This document shows positions 20,311 through 31,707 of a DNA stretch of 64,000 nucleotides, piece by piece; the first letter of the stretch is position 1, and the number at the start of each line of letters is the position of its first letter. The stretch comes from Fusarium oxysporum f. sp. lycopersici 4287. Lineage: Eukaryota; Ascomycota; Sordariomycetes; Hypocreales; Nectriaceae. The position numbers and the translations under genes are program-made. The notes under the pieces were generated by a model. That model ran no database searches. It was not told where the DNA came from and saw only the letters and a program-made list of their open reading frames with translations. The stretch spans positions 451,467 to 515,466 of the forward strand of contig NC_030996.1 in NCBI RefSeq assembly GCF_000149955.1, given 5' to 3'.

Positions 20311-21041
20311 ATGTCAAGAATTGTACTTCACCACCATGCTCGGTTTAACATCAGTCCGTCAGTTACAAGCATATTGCAGTAAATTTAGCATACCATCACT
20401 TAATATTCGTTCTAGAAATCTTATTTTCAGATCACTGGCTTCCCAACCTATTCTGATTTCTGAAAGTACGAGCAATGTCACAGTCGCATGCTGGTCTTTG
20501 AGTTAAGAACACGAGAACACACAGTGAGATTTAAATGGCTTAATAATAGCATTCACGTTCGTAAGTAGCATCTGGCCCATTACGCAGAGAACCAAAGTCT
20601 TGAATGTGCTGGCTTGATGTATTTCACTGGGATGTTAGAGGATTTGATGATAAGTAACAAACAGCAACTTCATTCGTACTATATTCTGGGGACAGTATAA
20701 CAGAGTAGCAGCAAAAGGTAGAAGAGTATGTTTGGATGACAGGCATTGCTTCGGTGGCCTTTGTTCCACCTTGCAAGAGCCGAACAAGCATGGGAGTTTC
20801 TGGAGAACAGCCCCACGGATTCGTGGAGTTATCAAGCAACTAGCAATGGACTCACAGAAAAACGAACAACAACATATAGTAAATTCCATTGGGAAAACGA
20901 ATATAAATATACTTCACCTGCCCATAGAACTGAAATAACTCTCATTTCGATACCGCCCTAGCTGGTACAGCAAAGTTATCCTCAACTTCTAGCAAGTCAC
21001 TCCAGCAAACTCACAACCACACACCGAAACCTTCACCCGAT
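20311..21041. other. intergenic
   Basis: AT-rich DNA with short overlapping open frames and no protein motif. The right end carries a plausible leader (ACCACACACCGAAACC) for the small gene at 21042. Confidence 0.35.
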
Positions 21042-21353
21042 ATGTGCCACACCGTCTACGGTGCACTCGAGTGCCGGCACTACAACAAGACCAAGTTTAC
21101 AGGTGAGCAGACCTTCCGAAAGCGCCAGCGTGCCCTCATTCAGCGCAAATACCCTGAGAGATGCATGCCTGCATGGGAGTGTGCACAGACCTTTAACACT
21201 CTTTACAAGCTCTTCGTGTGCAAGGAGTACCATAATGAAATGAATCAGCGATGGGAACAAGACCTCCTCCTCCTCATAAAGGAAGGTGATGATACATACA
21301 GTTACTGGTACGAAACTGGAGGGCCCACCAACTGCAGCGTGTCCCGCCTCTGA
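21042..21353 (+). CDS. small Cys-containing hypothetical protein
   Basis: An open frame of 103 codons beginning MCHTVYGALECRHYNKTKF. The MCxT...C...H opening recalls a group of small fungal orphan proteins that start with MCHT or MCR and carry spaced Cys/His pairs. Cys at about positions 2, 11, 42, 48 and 60 with nearby His could bind zinc, but no named domain fits. There is no signal peptide. The predicted structure is mostly helical (TFNTLYKLFVCKEYHNEMNQ). The start has an A/C-rich leader and good context. A GA-rich open stretch follows (21389-21599); it might be a downstream exon or chance. Function is unknown. Confidence 0.45.
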   Translation: MCHTVYGALECRHYNKTKFTGEQTFRKRQRALIQRKYPERCMPAWECAQTFNTLYKLFVCKEYHNEMNQRWEQDLLLLIKEGDDTYSYWYETGGPTNCSVSRL

Positions 21354-22189
21354 GCAAACTGATACGGGGCAATAAAGGCAGTTTAGTGAACAGCAGTAGA
21401 AGAAGCAGCAGGGGATGATGTTGACAAGCTCGAGGCAGTCAAGTTAAGGAGAGAGGCAAGTGGATGCTGGAGCATGCCAATTCTGGCTGGAGAGAAAAGC
21501 TTCTTCGAGTTACAGAGAGGTCAAGGGACGAGAGGGGATGAAAGGCAACAGAAAAGCATTGAAGGAAAAGTGGAGGGAAAGTTAGTTAGATTGTAATCAG
21601 AATTCTATTTGCAGTATCATTCTTGTCATCATTATGGCTGCCCACATAGCCTAATTTCCACTTATTAACCAGGAATCTATAGTTCTGGCTCACATCAAGT
21701 TATTCGCAAAGTGACCCGGATCGCTTCGATGTCGGGAGGTTGTAGCTCAATGCCTCAACCTAGGTAGTCTACGTCTTGTACCAACAACCATTCCTTTCGG
21801 TGTTACAAGAGTGTGAATTAGGAAGCAAATACAAGGAACATGAAGATTTAATAAATTGAATCATAAGTCATAACCCTACGGAGTTGTAATGGCTGAACAG
21901 AACCTTGGACCATGCCATTACTAACTCAGTGACACGACAGCACCAAGCAAGACCGAAAGCCGCTCGAATTGTAAGATCTACGTAGCGAACGACTGTTCAT
22001 TGAGATACTGCGTACGAAACATGAAATACAAGGTAATAATACAATCTAGGCATAATCTCTTGTATTACTGAGTAATTCCACTGCCCTTCGCCCAGTTGAA
22101 ACCACACATTCCCCATAATGACAAGGCGAGACGAATACATAGCTCTGGCGCCCACAGGAACCAGTTCAAACGATTACAGCAATGCAAGG
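21354..22189. other. intergenic with a purine-rich stretch
   Basis: The part 21389-21599 is strongly purine-rich and stays open in one frame for about 70 codons without a start codon at its head. The rest is AT-rich, is shared with the 3' end of the arrestin gene, and shows nothing else. Confidence 0.35.
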
Positions 22190-23751
22190 TCAGCTATCAT
22201 TCGCTACTGCTCCCGCTGCCGTTCTGTAATCGGGAGGCAGAGCTCCGCCTTGCTGGTTATGTGGTTGCAAGGGAGTTCGAAGCGCTGTGCGGTATGTCGG
22301 AACTTTACTGAGCTCAGCAAGTTCTTCTGAATCCGTAGACACAGTTTCAGATGAGCTGCGCGATGGATCGTGACTCTGACTTGACTGTGACAGTTCAAAC
22401 GTGTTGGAGCTCTCGTATGTCTGGCTCTCATTCGAGTCTGTGTGATGAGGAGTGCTGGTACCAGATCCTTCTCCCTCACCTTGATGGGGGCCTTGGCCAG
22501 GGATTTGCCAGTCCTCTAGACTGTCATATAGCTGATCTAAAATATGCTCACCATACACTGGTGGGCCTATTAGCTCGCTTGGTGGTCCTTGTGTACTAGG
22601 GGCTTGGTCTATCAAGTTGCCTTGGTCGTCAAGAGTGATGGACGGTGAAATGAAGATATTGACCGGAATGCCCAAGTCAAGCTTAGAAGTTAGTCCTTGC
22701 GCTGCGTGTCCTCAACAGGGCTGACTTACATGGGAGACATGCCCATCCTGATTCCGAATAGGAATGTGTATCTTGAGTTTATGGTAGACCCTGATCCCTT
22801 GTGCGTCTATGTCCTGAATGCATTCGCTGAGTCTCTTCGGTAGTTGCAGCGTCTTCTTCATGACCCATCCCTCTTGACCCGTTTCCTCTATAGTGTCCTG
22901 CCAGTATTGCTCTCTTGACATCTCGAAGTCCCATTGGGAAATCTCGCGTTTGCTTTTGTGTTCTCTTGTATAGATGTAGTGTCTGCTGTGCATGCTGAAC
23001 TCCTGAAACTCCACCAAAGTTGCGACGATCCTTTCAATTTCGAGCCCTTTGACCAGTGGTGTAAATCGTGTTTCGAGAACAATGGACCCTCCAAACACAG
23101 CAGCTTTTGTCGGTATGGAGACAGAGTAGTCGACTTTGTTGATCCATGTCTGCTCAACGCTCATATTATGCATAAACTCCAAGGCAGTCGGCGCAAATGT
23201 GCGGATAATTCGAAGCTTCTTGCTGCAGCTGATATGTCTAGCAAGCTTGCCTCTGCAGATAGTTGCTCTCAAACCATACGTGATGGAAGCATCCCGGATC
23301 CCCTCGAGGCTCTCGGAAGTATCTCCCGCCATCATCAGTTCGAAGGGCCATTCGTAGTTGCCCGCTGGTAGAGTGACGCTCTTGCCACCAGTTTCCATCA
23401 ATGAGGGCCATTTGTGCTTCATGATGCTCGTGTTATGGGCCACGCCGGGATCGTTGAGCCACGCATGGCGTACAGTACCATCAAGACGTAGTCTGACTTC
23501 CTCGAGCTTGAGCGGCGACTGTAAGCATAAGACTACGACGCCCTTGAGTAGTTGATCTGTTGATTCATATCGGCTACCCCAAAAGACGACAAATTCCCGT
23601 TCAAGTCTGATAACGAGTCAATCATAGCCGAAATATTGTTTTGTCAAGATGCATACCTGATCTCGAAGAGGGAATATGGTGTTGATGCTACGCCGCTGAA
23701 AGCAGCAGCGAGAGGCTGGTTATTGTGTTGGTTCGTCGACGAGGCCTGCAT
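22190..23751 (-). CDS. alpha-arrestin (ART/PalF-type) with two PPxY motifs
   Basis: Exons 23751-23657, 23606-22730 and 22681-22190 are joined across introns 23607-23656 (GTATGC...TCAG) and 22682-22729 (GTAAGT...TAAG). The protein is 487 aa. The N-terminal arrestin sandwich starts around EREFVVFWGSRYESTDQLLK and DGTVRHAWL. The C-terminal arrestin domain includes VDYSVSIPTKAAVFGGSIVL and RVYHKLKIHIPI. The tail is Ser/Glu-rich and contains PPVY (residues 364-367) and PPDY (473-476), motifs that in this family recruit the WW domains of Rsp5/NEDD4 ubiquitin ligases. The expected role is an adaptor that targets plasma-membrane transporters or receptors for ubiquitination and endocytosis. It is single-copy here with no co-transcribed neighbour. 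The splice junctions keep the arrestin core continuous. Confidence 0.88.
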
Positions 23752-24390
23752 GATGCTGACAGACGCCTATGCAAGGTTTCAAAGAGTTAGTACATTTCTC
23801 CAAAAATGAGGCTGAAGGATTTTCGTAACTAAAGAACATGTTTCCCCCAAGCTGTAATTCCGTTGGGGCAGTTGACAGGTATATCTCTGAACCTCGGCAT
23901 CCGCGTGGGCCGATAGACGATAAGAGTTTAGCTGGCCATGAGCTGATCTGACGATGCAATTTAGTCCGGCACGGAACGATCGGCGACAAAATCAGCCCGA
24001 TGCATCAATATTCCATTCGTCCCGTGACACGGCACATCTTTTGTTGTCTTTACCCGCTGAGGTTTAGGCTGCGAAGCCAACAGTACCTGGATTTGCATGT
24101 GATGGGATCCGCACTTACACCGCGTGTCTTGTTGTGATTCCAGAACATTTATGCATGAGAACCTTGTTTTTAATTACATCTGAAGTCTCCACATTATTTC
24201 CGCAATAAAGAAAACCATGTGAAGAGTATTTATGGACTGAAAACTGGCTGCATGTGCCTTCGAGGTCTGCTTCAGCTACTATGATCATATGAAGAGCTTG
24301 ACACGTCACTCACTAACGCATAAGCTTACTGTGTTGCATCTTGTCTTATCATGTATAACGTCATCCACAAGAAAGTGTAATAGAGCTGAT
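23752..24390. other. intergenic
   Basis: This holds the promoter of the arrestin gene (minus strand) and the 3' region of the Zn2Cys6 gene. No gene is visible. Confidence 0.4.
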
Positions 24391-26735
24391 TCAATATGGT
24401 ACGTCTTCGTGCAGGAGCCTCATAAATTGTTGGTTACTGTGAAACCAATCCCCGATCTGGAACGACGCATCGTATTCGGTACCGATTGCATCAGTCGCAG
24501 CAATTTCATCCACAGTATTTACTGCCTCGGGATCAATCATCGTAAAGTCGGTTGAGCTTGATAGAGATTCGCTCGTGTGTGACAGCTCGGGGCATGCTTT
24601 GGCGCTGAGTCGGGCGGCTTTGCTGAGAAGTTCATACAGCCGATGGGGATGCGTCGCTGGCTCTGGCTGGCTAGACTCTGGCTTAAACGATGATGCGAAT
24701 CTGTCTAGGCGGTCAAAGTCCTCCACGATTGAGTATCGCACTGCATGGGTGAAGACGATGCTGAATGGAAAGAACGGTGTATGCAAGATAGCCCTGTCAA
24801 GAAGTCAGCTGACGGTAGGAAATGCGGCTGAAGAATAGTCTGCTTACCAATTTATATATCTCCGGATCAACAGAGGATCTTTGCAGCCGTTGACAAGTTT
24901 CATGCACTGATCATGCAAGTCTAAAGTGTTGCGAGCAACAGTGAGACAGCTTTCATGGACCTCCATACCTTGAGAGCCAGGCAGCACCCTGAGGACCATG
25001 GCTGTCAAAGCTGACTGGCAAACAAGATCGCAATGGAGGTATATTACTTTCATAGGGTCATCGTTCATATCTCTTCTCTCCGTCAAAGCTTGCTACATAC
25101 CATGTTAGTCACCCAGACGAGGTAGAAGGAGCAGCACGTACTGCGATTTCGTGATGGGTCTCATCTATAATCGACTGTAGTTCCTGTGAAAGACTATCAG
25201 CTACCTCGCAACGGGTAGCGTTCGATGTGGTCAAGCTCTCAGGGCTATATAGCTGGTCATATGCCTTTCCCTGTATCCGCCCGAGACGAATGGATCGATG
25301 CTGATTTTCCTGGCGGGTCAACGATACTTCAGAGTCGCGAACACCAGAGCATCGTCCCAGTCTCAATGAAAGACCTTTTTCATATGCGTAAACGACCCAG
25401 AACAGGTCAGACTGAATATGTTGATGGCCATCTTTAGGCGAGTCAAGCCGATGGTAGCCCAGCGTCTGGCATAGTGTCATTGCAGTTGAGATCAGGGTCC
25501 ACGACTGTGATGCTCGACTTTCCTCGACTGAGTAAATTGCCTTACGAAAGTTAGCTTTCGTCTTGGAGGCACAGTTGATGTGAGCATACCCCAAGAGCAA
25601 GCGCGGCGATTAGCTCCATGCATGGTGTCGCCAACAGAGTCAGTTTCGTAAGGCCGTTGCCAACTTTGGATCGGTAAAAGCGACAATATTCTTGTGTCTT
25701 CGCATCTCCGTGAATGACTGCATATTCAGCAAAAATGTAGGATAAGAAACTATTCGCGATAATAAACTCAGCCTCGGTATGATCTTCGACGCGGAAATAG
25801 ACCTTGTTGCATATGTCTAGAAAGACATCGAGCGGAAGGAAGCGGCATATCCAGACTACTCTATAATCTCTTGAGTGATCTACATTAACATTGTCAGCAT
25901 GGATAGACAGAAGCATGCGTTGACATACCTTTGACCCATCGCAGAATTTCCACGATGGCTTCCAATGGGGGCTTCGGGATACTTTCCGGTGGCTCATGAG
26001 GATTTTTCTGTTGGCTTCGCGTCATCCGAGTGCTCTCCAAAGCATTGGCAAGACTCTTCAACGAAGAAATGGTGCTGCTCCATTCGGTGTCTGCTTGAAC
26101 TGAGCCATTGTCCTGGATAATGGATTGAACAAAGTCTATGATATGGGCGGAGTAATCCCAGCGAGGAAGCGGAGCAGTTGTAGCAGGGGGTCGGAGCTTC
26201 TCCGAATTGTTAGCTTCAGCTGGACTTGAAGATATAGAAGCCGAATGATGTTGCTCGTGTGATGTTTGAGCTGATGCGATTCTGTTCAGGTCGAGTCCTG
26301 CCAGCAGAGACTTGATGCTACTGATATCACGAGAAATGTCATCAATCTTTCGCTCACTGATTCAGAATAATTAGGTCTAGAACACCACAACCATGGGGAC
26401 CCTAAATACTATTGTTCAGAGACCAAGACTCTCTGCCTGGCAGTGCTTGTCTTAGGCGCGATCCTGCTGTGAGTGCAGTCGACGCGGGCTGATACGCAGT
26501 TAGAACAAGGCGTTGCTCTATCACATCCGATCTGAGAAATCTTAGTAGATGCCAATCATATTGTAGATTAAAGGTACCTTTCTTGCTCGGCATTGATCGC
26601 ACTAACAAGCATGTCAGTCAATGACTCTTTTCAGTGAACAGTAATTGGGAGATTTGTATGGGTCCATACCGAGCGGCGGTTGATCGCAGGGCGGTCGAAG
26701 CCTCTCTTCTCCGTCGGAGGTGCGCGGGATTCCAT
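24391..26735 (-). CDS. Zn2Cys6 transcription factor, eight exons
   Basis: Exons run 26735-26670, 26601-26578, 26531-26410, 26356-25929, 25879-25590, 25540-25142, 25092-24848 and 24793-24391. All junctions have GT-AG ends and keep frame, and the protein is 658 aa. Residues 23-49 form the zinc cluster C-x2-C-x6-C-x5-C-x2-C-x6-C. It is split by an intron after Ser22 and another after Lys30, so the 24-nt exon 2 encodes only CDQCRARK. A short coiled segment follows (ERKIDDISRDISSIKSLLAG). The fungal-specific TF domain lies in exons 5-6, including TLCQTLGYHRLDSPKDGHQH and YEKGLSLRLGR. It is transcribed away from the SDR gene at 27056 with 320 bp between starts, so it may regulate that gene. Confidence 0.9.
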
Positions 26736-27055
26736 ATTGATTAGTTGGTTGGTAGAAGTTTGTCATTGACAGACTCCCATTATTGAAGAGGGGACTGCCG
26801 ATGACAAACCTCTCGGAAACGCGCGGATTTCCCAGGTATTGGTCAGTTTGTGGAGTCAGCCGAGCCAATCACAATTGCCAAACCCACCTCTTGATGTCAG
26901 AAGGATTACCTTTGGCAGGGAGATGGGTATCTTAAGATCGAGAGATAATTACTATAAATGAATTTCTTTTGCTCAAGAGAAACTATCCAGAAGTAAAGTG
27001 AAGTTTATAGCACAACAACATTCGATTTATTACATTACATTATCTTCTCAGTATC
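26736..27055. promoter_or_regulatory. shared divergent promoter of the Zn2Cys6 factor and the SDR
   Basis: The two ATGs point away from each other across 320 bp. On the plus side TATAAA lies at 26953-26958, about 100 bp before the SDR start. A good candidate for autoregulation and co-regulation; no operator was identified with certainty. Confidence 0.5.
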
Positions 27056-28480
27056 ATGCCTCACAACGTCCTTGTCACTGGAGCCGCTGGCTACATGTAA
27101 GTGAGCCATCTTGATCGATCACTCCTTTGCTAACTATAAACAGCGGTGGCTCTGTCATCGCCGATATTCTTTCTCGTACCGATGAGACGTTGAAGGCCGT
27201 CAACATTTTTGCGGCTGCTCGAAGCCAAGATCAGGTCGATAAGATATCCAAGCTCGACAGAGTCCATGCCTTCTTAGTCGACCTCCAAGACAAGCCTGCT
27301 GTGGAATATGCAATTGCCAAATACGAGAGTAAGCTTTCCGTTTATCTCTGAGTTCACAGTATCTGACAGTTCCGTCAGTCGACATCGTCATCCATACAGC
27401 TGGAGCCATTTTCCCAGACATGTTGTCAAACCTACTCAGTGGTCTTGGAGATCGCCGCCGAGCTACCGGCAACAAAACATACCTGATCCATGCAAGTTCC
27501 TCCTAGGTATATCTGGAGTCTTTCTAATACTTTAACAGTCTTCGGTTGCGTCCATGTTCACCGAGGAAGGCGGATGGCCTTTCGGCAAGGTCAAGGACTC
27601 TGATCCCCTCATCGATAGGCAGAGGGAGCTTGGCCTTGACAACCCCGTTCGAAAGGTAAGCTGGAAACCAATATGAAAGGTGACTGTTCATGCTGACGGA
27701 ACTTAGACGAACATTGTTCTTGCCGATGAAGGGAAGGCCCAGGGCGTCGAGACCTTTAACATCCCCATCCAGCTCACTTGTAGATATCCTTTACATTGTC
27801 CACTCTGTTACATAATACTAATGTTAGCATAGATGGACGTGGAAGTGGCGAGTGCAGAAAGCTCTCTGTCAACATTCCTGCTTTGATTCGGACGAGCATC
27901 AAGTTGAAGACGGTCCACAAGTTCGACCAAGACTCGGTAAGAACTTTCCATGATTTGCCTACCAAGAGATTCCGGTCTAACACATGTCAAGACTCCTGGA
28001 AATGTGCATATCTCCGATCTTACGGATCTGTACGTTCTCATTCTCAACAAGATCCTGAAAGAGGAGCCCATCGCTGTTGGGACCGACAGATACTTCTTCT
28101 CAGTTGCTCATCGCATCAGCTGGTGGAAGATCATGGATAAGATTGCCGAAGGGCTCTACGCCCGTGGTCTTGTCGATGAGCCGACACCAAAGATCTGGCC
28201 CAACTATGACGTGGCAGCTGATGCCCTCGGATTTCCACGAAAGTTCATTCGTCCCATGTGCATGCCCAAGCAAGTTTCTCTTGACCTCGAAATGATACAA
28301 ATGCTGACCAGTCTCAGTGGTGATCTTGAACCGGCGAACGGAACTGCGTTGGGTTGGAGGCCCAAACAGGACAGCGAGCAGAAATGTCTGGATCAGATTG
28401 ACCAAGAGATCAATGATGTTGAGGAGCTGGATACTGTCAGAATGGGGCTTTTTGACACTCTTATCGCCGAACAGAAATAG
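27056..28480 (+). CDS. extended SDR / NAD(P)-binding epimerase-like protein
   Basis: Seven exons: 27056-27096, 27144-27328, 27379-27491, 27539-27655, 27707-27779, 27833-27936 and 27992-28480, giving 373 aa. The N-terminus MPHNVLVTGAAGYIGGSVIA is a TGxxGxxG dinucleotide site. Later parts are DIVIHTAGAIFPDM, SSVASMFTEEGGWPFGKVKD, TYGRGSGECRKLSVNIPALI and the conserved extended-SDR segment TPGNVHISDLTDLYVLILNK. This matches fungal NmrA/epimerase-like proteins that convert nucleoside-sugar or small carbonyl substrates; the substrate is unknown. The third intron (27492-27538) begins GCAAGT, giving a GC-AG intron. The GT alternative there would leave an in-frame TAG. The gene lies divergently beside a Zn2Cys6 factor. 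Confidence 0.85.
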
Positions 28481-29675
28481 TAGATTGCATTCTCCCCTCG
28501 TGGAGATGTTTGTCTGAGAATCATCACGTCGCTTTCGGGATAGATTGAGGTTATTACCGTAGAAAATGCAACATATGTTCTTTGATAACCATCAATACTG
28601 TCACATGTTTCACTATGAATATCTCCTCTCGTAATATGATGTATTCGTATCATTTAAACAGTGCATATGTCAATATGACGCTCATGATACCACTCTTCTG
28701 ATGAGATCACAGCATTCTGAAGCCATCAACTGGCTATGTCATTGTGGCTAACGATTGACAACGGCTTCAGTGCCACCACATACCTTTCTAACGTTGATTG
28801 ACGTCGGCTCTGCATTCCCTTGAGCTCTGTGATTCTGGATTAGTTAAAGTGGTGAGAAGATCAGTGCCGATCCTCAGCGGAATGCGGTATGTGTAGAAGT
28901 ACGTCACCACTGCCTGTCAATCGGCAATCACTGGGCGTCACGTTGTTTAGAGGCAGAGACGGCTTCGAATGGCTGTGCGTGACCAATAGCCATGGCGGCG
29001 CCTTGAAAAACTCTTACACGAACCACGCGAAAGGTCCTGCGACTCAGGTGCTAAAAGACTCAAATCAACAAAGTCCCTTGAGCAAACAAAACAGCATGGC
29101 CATTCTGTGTTCCACTTCGATGTTAAGCACTTCTCTTCCGTCCAAGAAACTCATCGTTGAGTCTTGGCCAGTGTTCTCGCCCTTGCATCGGGTTCCTGCA
29201 TCATGCAGGTGATGCAAATAGACCACCACGGACCTTTCCACAAAGTTCATGAAGCCTATAACAACGACGCAAAAGCCCCAGATCGGAGGTGGAACCATAC
29301 CAAAGACGATCGAGGACCCTTTGCTGTCAAACCTTATCTACCCTTCCGATCTATCAAACCCTCCGGACAAGGAATGCACATGTCGTCTAGCAAAACCTAA
29401 CCCCAAGCCTCCACGGGCTCCGCGCCCTGGCTAGCAATTGCCAAATCACTGCCTATTTGCATTTTCATGACGCTAGGCAAGGCTAGAGTCAGGGCGAATC
29501 GCCACGAAAAGCGCCGCCGCATTCCAGGACCCTGTCCGCATCCAACTTAGTGTCACGGCCTTGCGGAACAATAAGACAAGGACGCATCCGTTTTGTGCCT
29601 TTGTTTTCATTTCATCACATATCTGTCTCACCTTGTCTCTCATTCTCGGTGCAGTTGATACGCTCTTTATCGAAA
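28481..29675. other. intergenic
   Basis: About 1.2 kb with only short unsupported open frames. Its right end is the leader of the PTH11-like gene (pyrimidine-rich, TTTCATTTCATCACATATC). Confidence 0.4.
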
Positions 29676-31095
29676 ATGACTCTGACAAAGGCTTTTCCTC
29701 CACCTACGGGTGCGGCCGTGCTGGTACGTTCCATGTCTCACTTACATCGCTTTCGTCTGTGCAAGTCAAGGGTTGGTTGCTGATGTCTCACAGGGCGCGA
29801 CGTTCAGTCTTATCGCTTTCGCGGCTGTTATTATAGCTACCAGATTCTTTTACCGACTGAGAATCCAGAGGGAGATGTTGGTTACGAGTGACTGGTTTAT
29901 GATCCTGGCATTATGTGCTGCTATATCGTGTGCGGCATTCGACGTCGTGTTCTACAGTCTCGATGTTCTCAGGCCTCGAATCAGTGTTGGCTTTGAGAAT
30001 TATAATCCGGGTGAAGAGAAGGTTGAATACATCTACAAGGTAAGATTTGTGCAAACATGCAGACCACGATAGGTACTAACGTGCACCAAGATGTCCTGGG
30101 CCAGCGAGATCCCCTTCTACGCGACAACATATCTATCTAAAGCAATTCTTCTATCTATGTACTTCCAGATCTTCCCCGCCTTTATGGGAAGGCGTCGTAA
30201 GACACTCTGGATCACTGTCTTTTACTGTGGACTGGCGTATGCCGCGACTCTTTGCATGCAGCTCTTTTCTTGTATGCCTATCGAGAGGCACTGGTACGTC
30301 TTACAAAGATGTCTCACTTTTGGGTCATTTACTGACATCTGGTAGGGTCATCACTCAACCTTTGACCGCATGCGACTGGCGATGGCAGGGTATCGTCTTT
30401 CAGGTTTCTTGGGCTTTGTCTTTCTTGGGCAGTCTTCTCAGTACGTTGGGAGCATCTCGCCTCTCTTGGCCAAAGCATTCACTAACGCAGTGCAGTCTTG
30501 ATTCTTCCGTTCACTGTCGTTCATGATCTCGATTTGACCAAGCGAGCTAAGCTTGGTCTGTACTTTGTGTCATTGGTCGGTCTTCTGGACATCGCCATCT
30601 CTCTAGTCCGATTCTTGAACGTGGAGCTCGGAGACAACGGCTCGTTCCGCTCCTTTAGCACGATCGGTAAGTTCTATCCCCGATGCACATTCCCATGATC
30701 GAGCTAATCCTTTTGCAGAGCTATGGAGCTCCCTTGACGTCAACATCGGCCTCATCACAGCCTGCCTCCCTTCCCTCCGAATGCTACTCGGTCGTACTAG
30801 GAGGATTGACGACTACACGTTTGATGAAGCCAAGACCGCAAGATCATCTCGTGCCATGGAACATCGCGAACTGGAAGAGATCGAGGAGTCAACTTACCTT
30901 GGTGTCAACAGTGTTGGACCCTCGAACCGCTCAAACAGAGTGTCTCAAAATGGTGATAAGACACCGGAACGAAAGCCCGAGCCCGAGCGATCTTGGAAGG
31001 ATGATGATGGTGATGACACCGACTTCGAGCTTGACAACATCAACGTTGAAGCTCTTACCAAGGACCAGGCACAATCGTACTGGTCCACTCCCTAG
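29676..31095 (+). CDS. PTH11-like seven-helix membrane protein (fungal rhodopsin-fold family)
   Basis: Six exons: 29676-29723, 29794-30039, 30091-30293, 30346-30440, 30496-30666 and 30719-31095, giving 379 aa. About seven hydrophobic helices are visible, including FSLIAFAAVIIATRFFYRLR, DWFMILALCAAISCAAFDVV, TLWITVFYCGLAYAATLCMQ, IVFQVSWALSFLGSLLILIL and LGLYFVSLVGLLDIAISLVR. The order and the RL/DWF...YxSKAILL...FMGRRRK landmarks match the fungal integral membrane family that includes PTH11. No CFEM domain precedes the helices. The cytosolic tail is hydrophilic and acidic (EHRELEEIEESTYLG, WKDDDGDDTDFELDN). Members are thought to sense surface or chemical cues through G proteins; that role is inferred from the family. 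Confidence 0.82.
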
Positions 31096-31707
31096 TTTCT
31101 TTTGTCACAAATATGTACTATACTGCCCCGGCCATCAGAAGCATCGCCTGTTCATACAATCAGATAGTCTGTAAAATATTGTCAGTGTCAATATACTCAA
31201 CAATTTGTCCTCATATAAGCATATTGGATCGTTGTCGTCGCGTGGTACCATCTGTCCTATGTGAAGATGTCGCGACACATCAAAATGAAACACGTGGTCT
31301 ATGTGTTTCCTGGTCGCTGCACTCTTATTCACGATGGTCATGCAAACAATCACGAAGGGGCCTTTCACCTAAGAGTACATTGTCTTAAGTATGCTTCCTT
31401 GATTGCGAGCATTTGGCATCAAGTAGCAGATGATACCCGTTCATGAAACACACCAAACCAACACGTCGCATCGCGTGATTTGATCTAGAACTGAAGCGGA
31501 ATAAAGACAGTTCAAACGGGTAAAACTCTCAACTGATCTCGCTCTTAGTGTTATTGCATCAAGCCGGCTTCTTCCTGAATCCGTCAGCTCTCAGGTAAAG
31601 TCTCCGCGCCCTTGACTTTGTCGCGATTGAACTCACTTGTTCGCCAACCAAACGCGTGTCTTATTTCGCGTCTAGCTGAATGACCAAACTCCAATCTTTG
31701 TACCTTT
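31096..31707. other. intergenic, convergent 3' regions
   Basis: About 600 bp between convergent genes. No additional gene or clear RNA is seen. Confidence 0.4.

Noticed and set aside
27127..27351. Reading the SDR gene as several separate small genes
   Set aside because: Splice junctions join all pieces into one continuous SDR with correct motif order.
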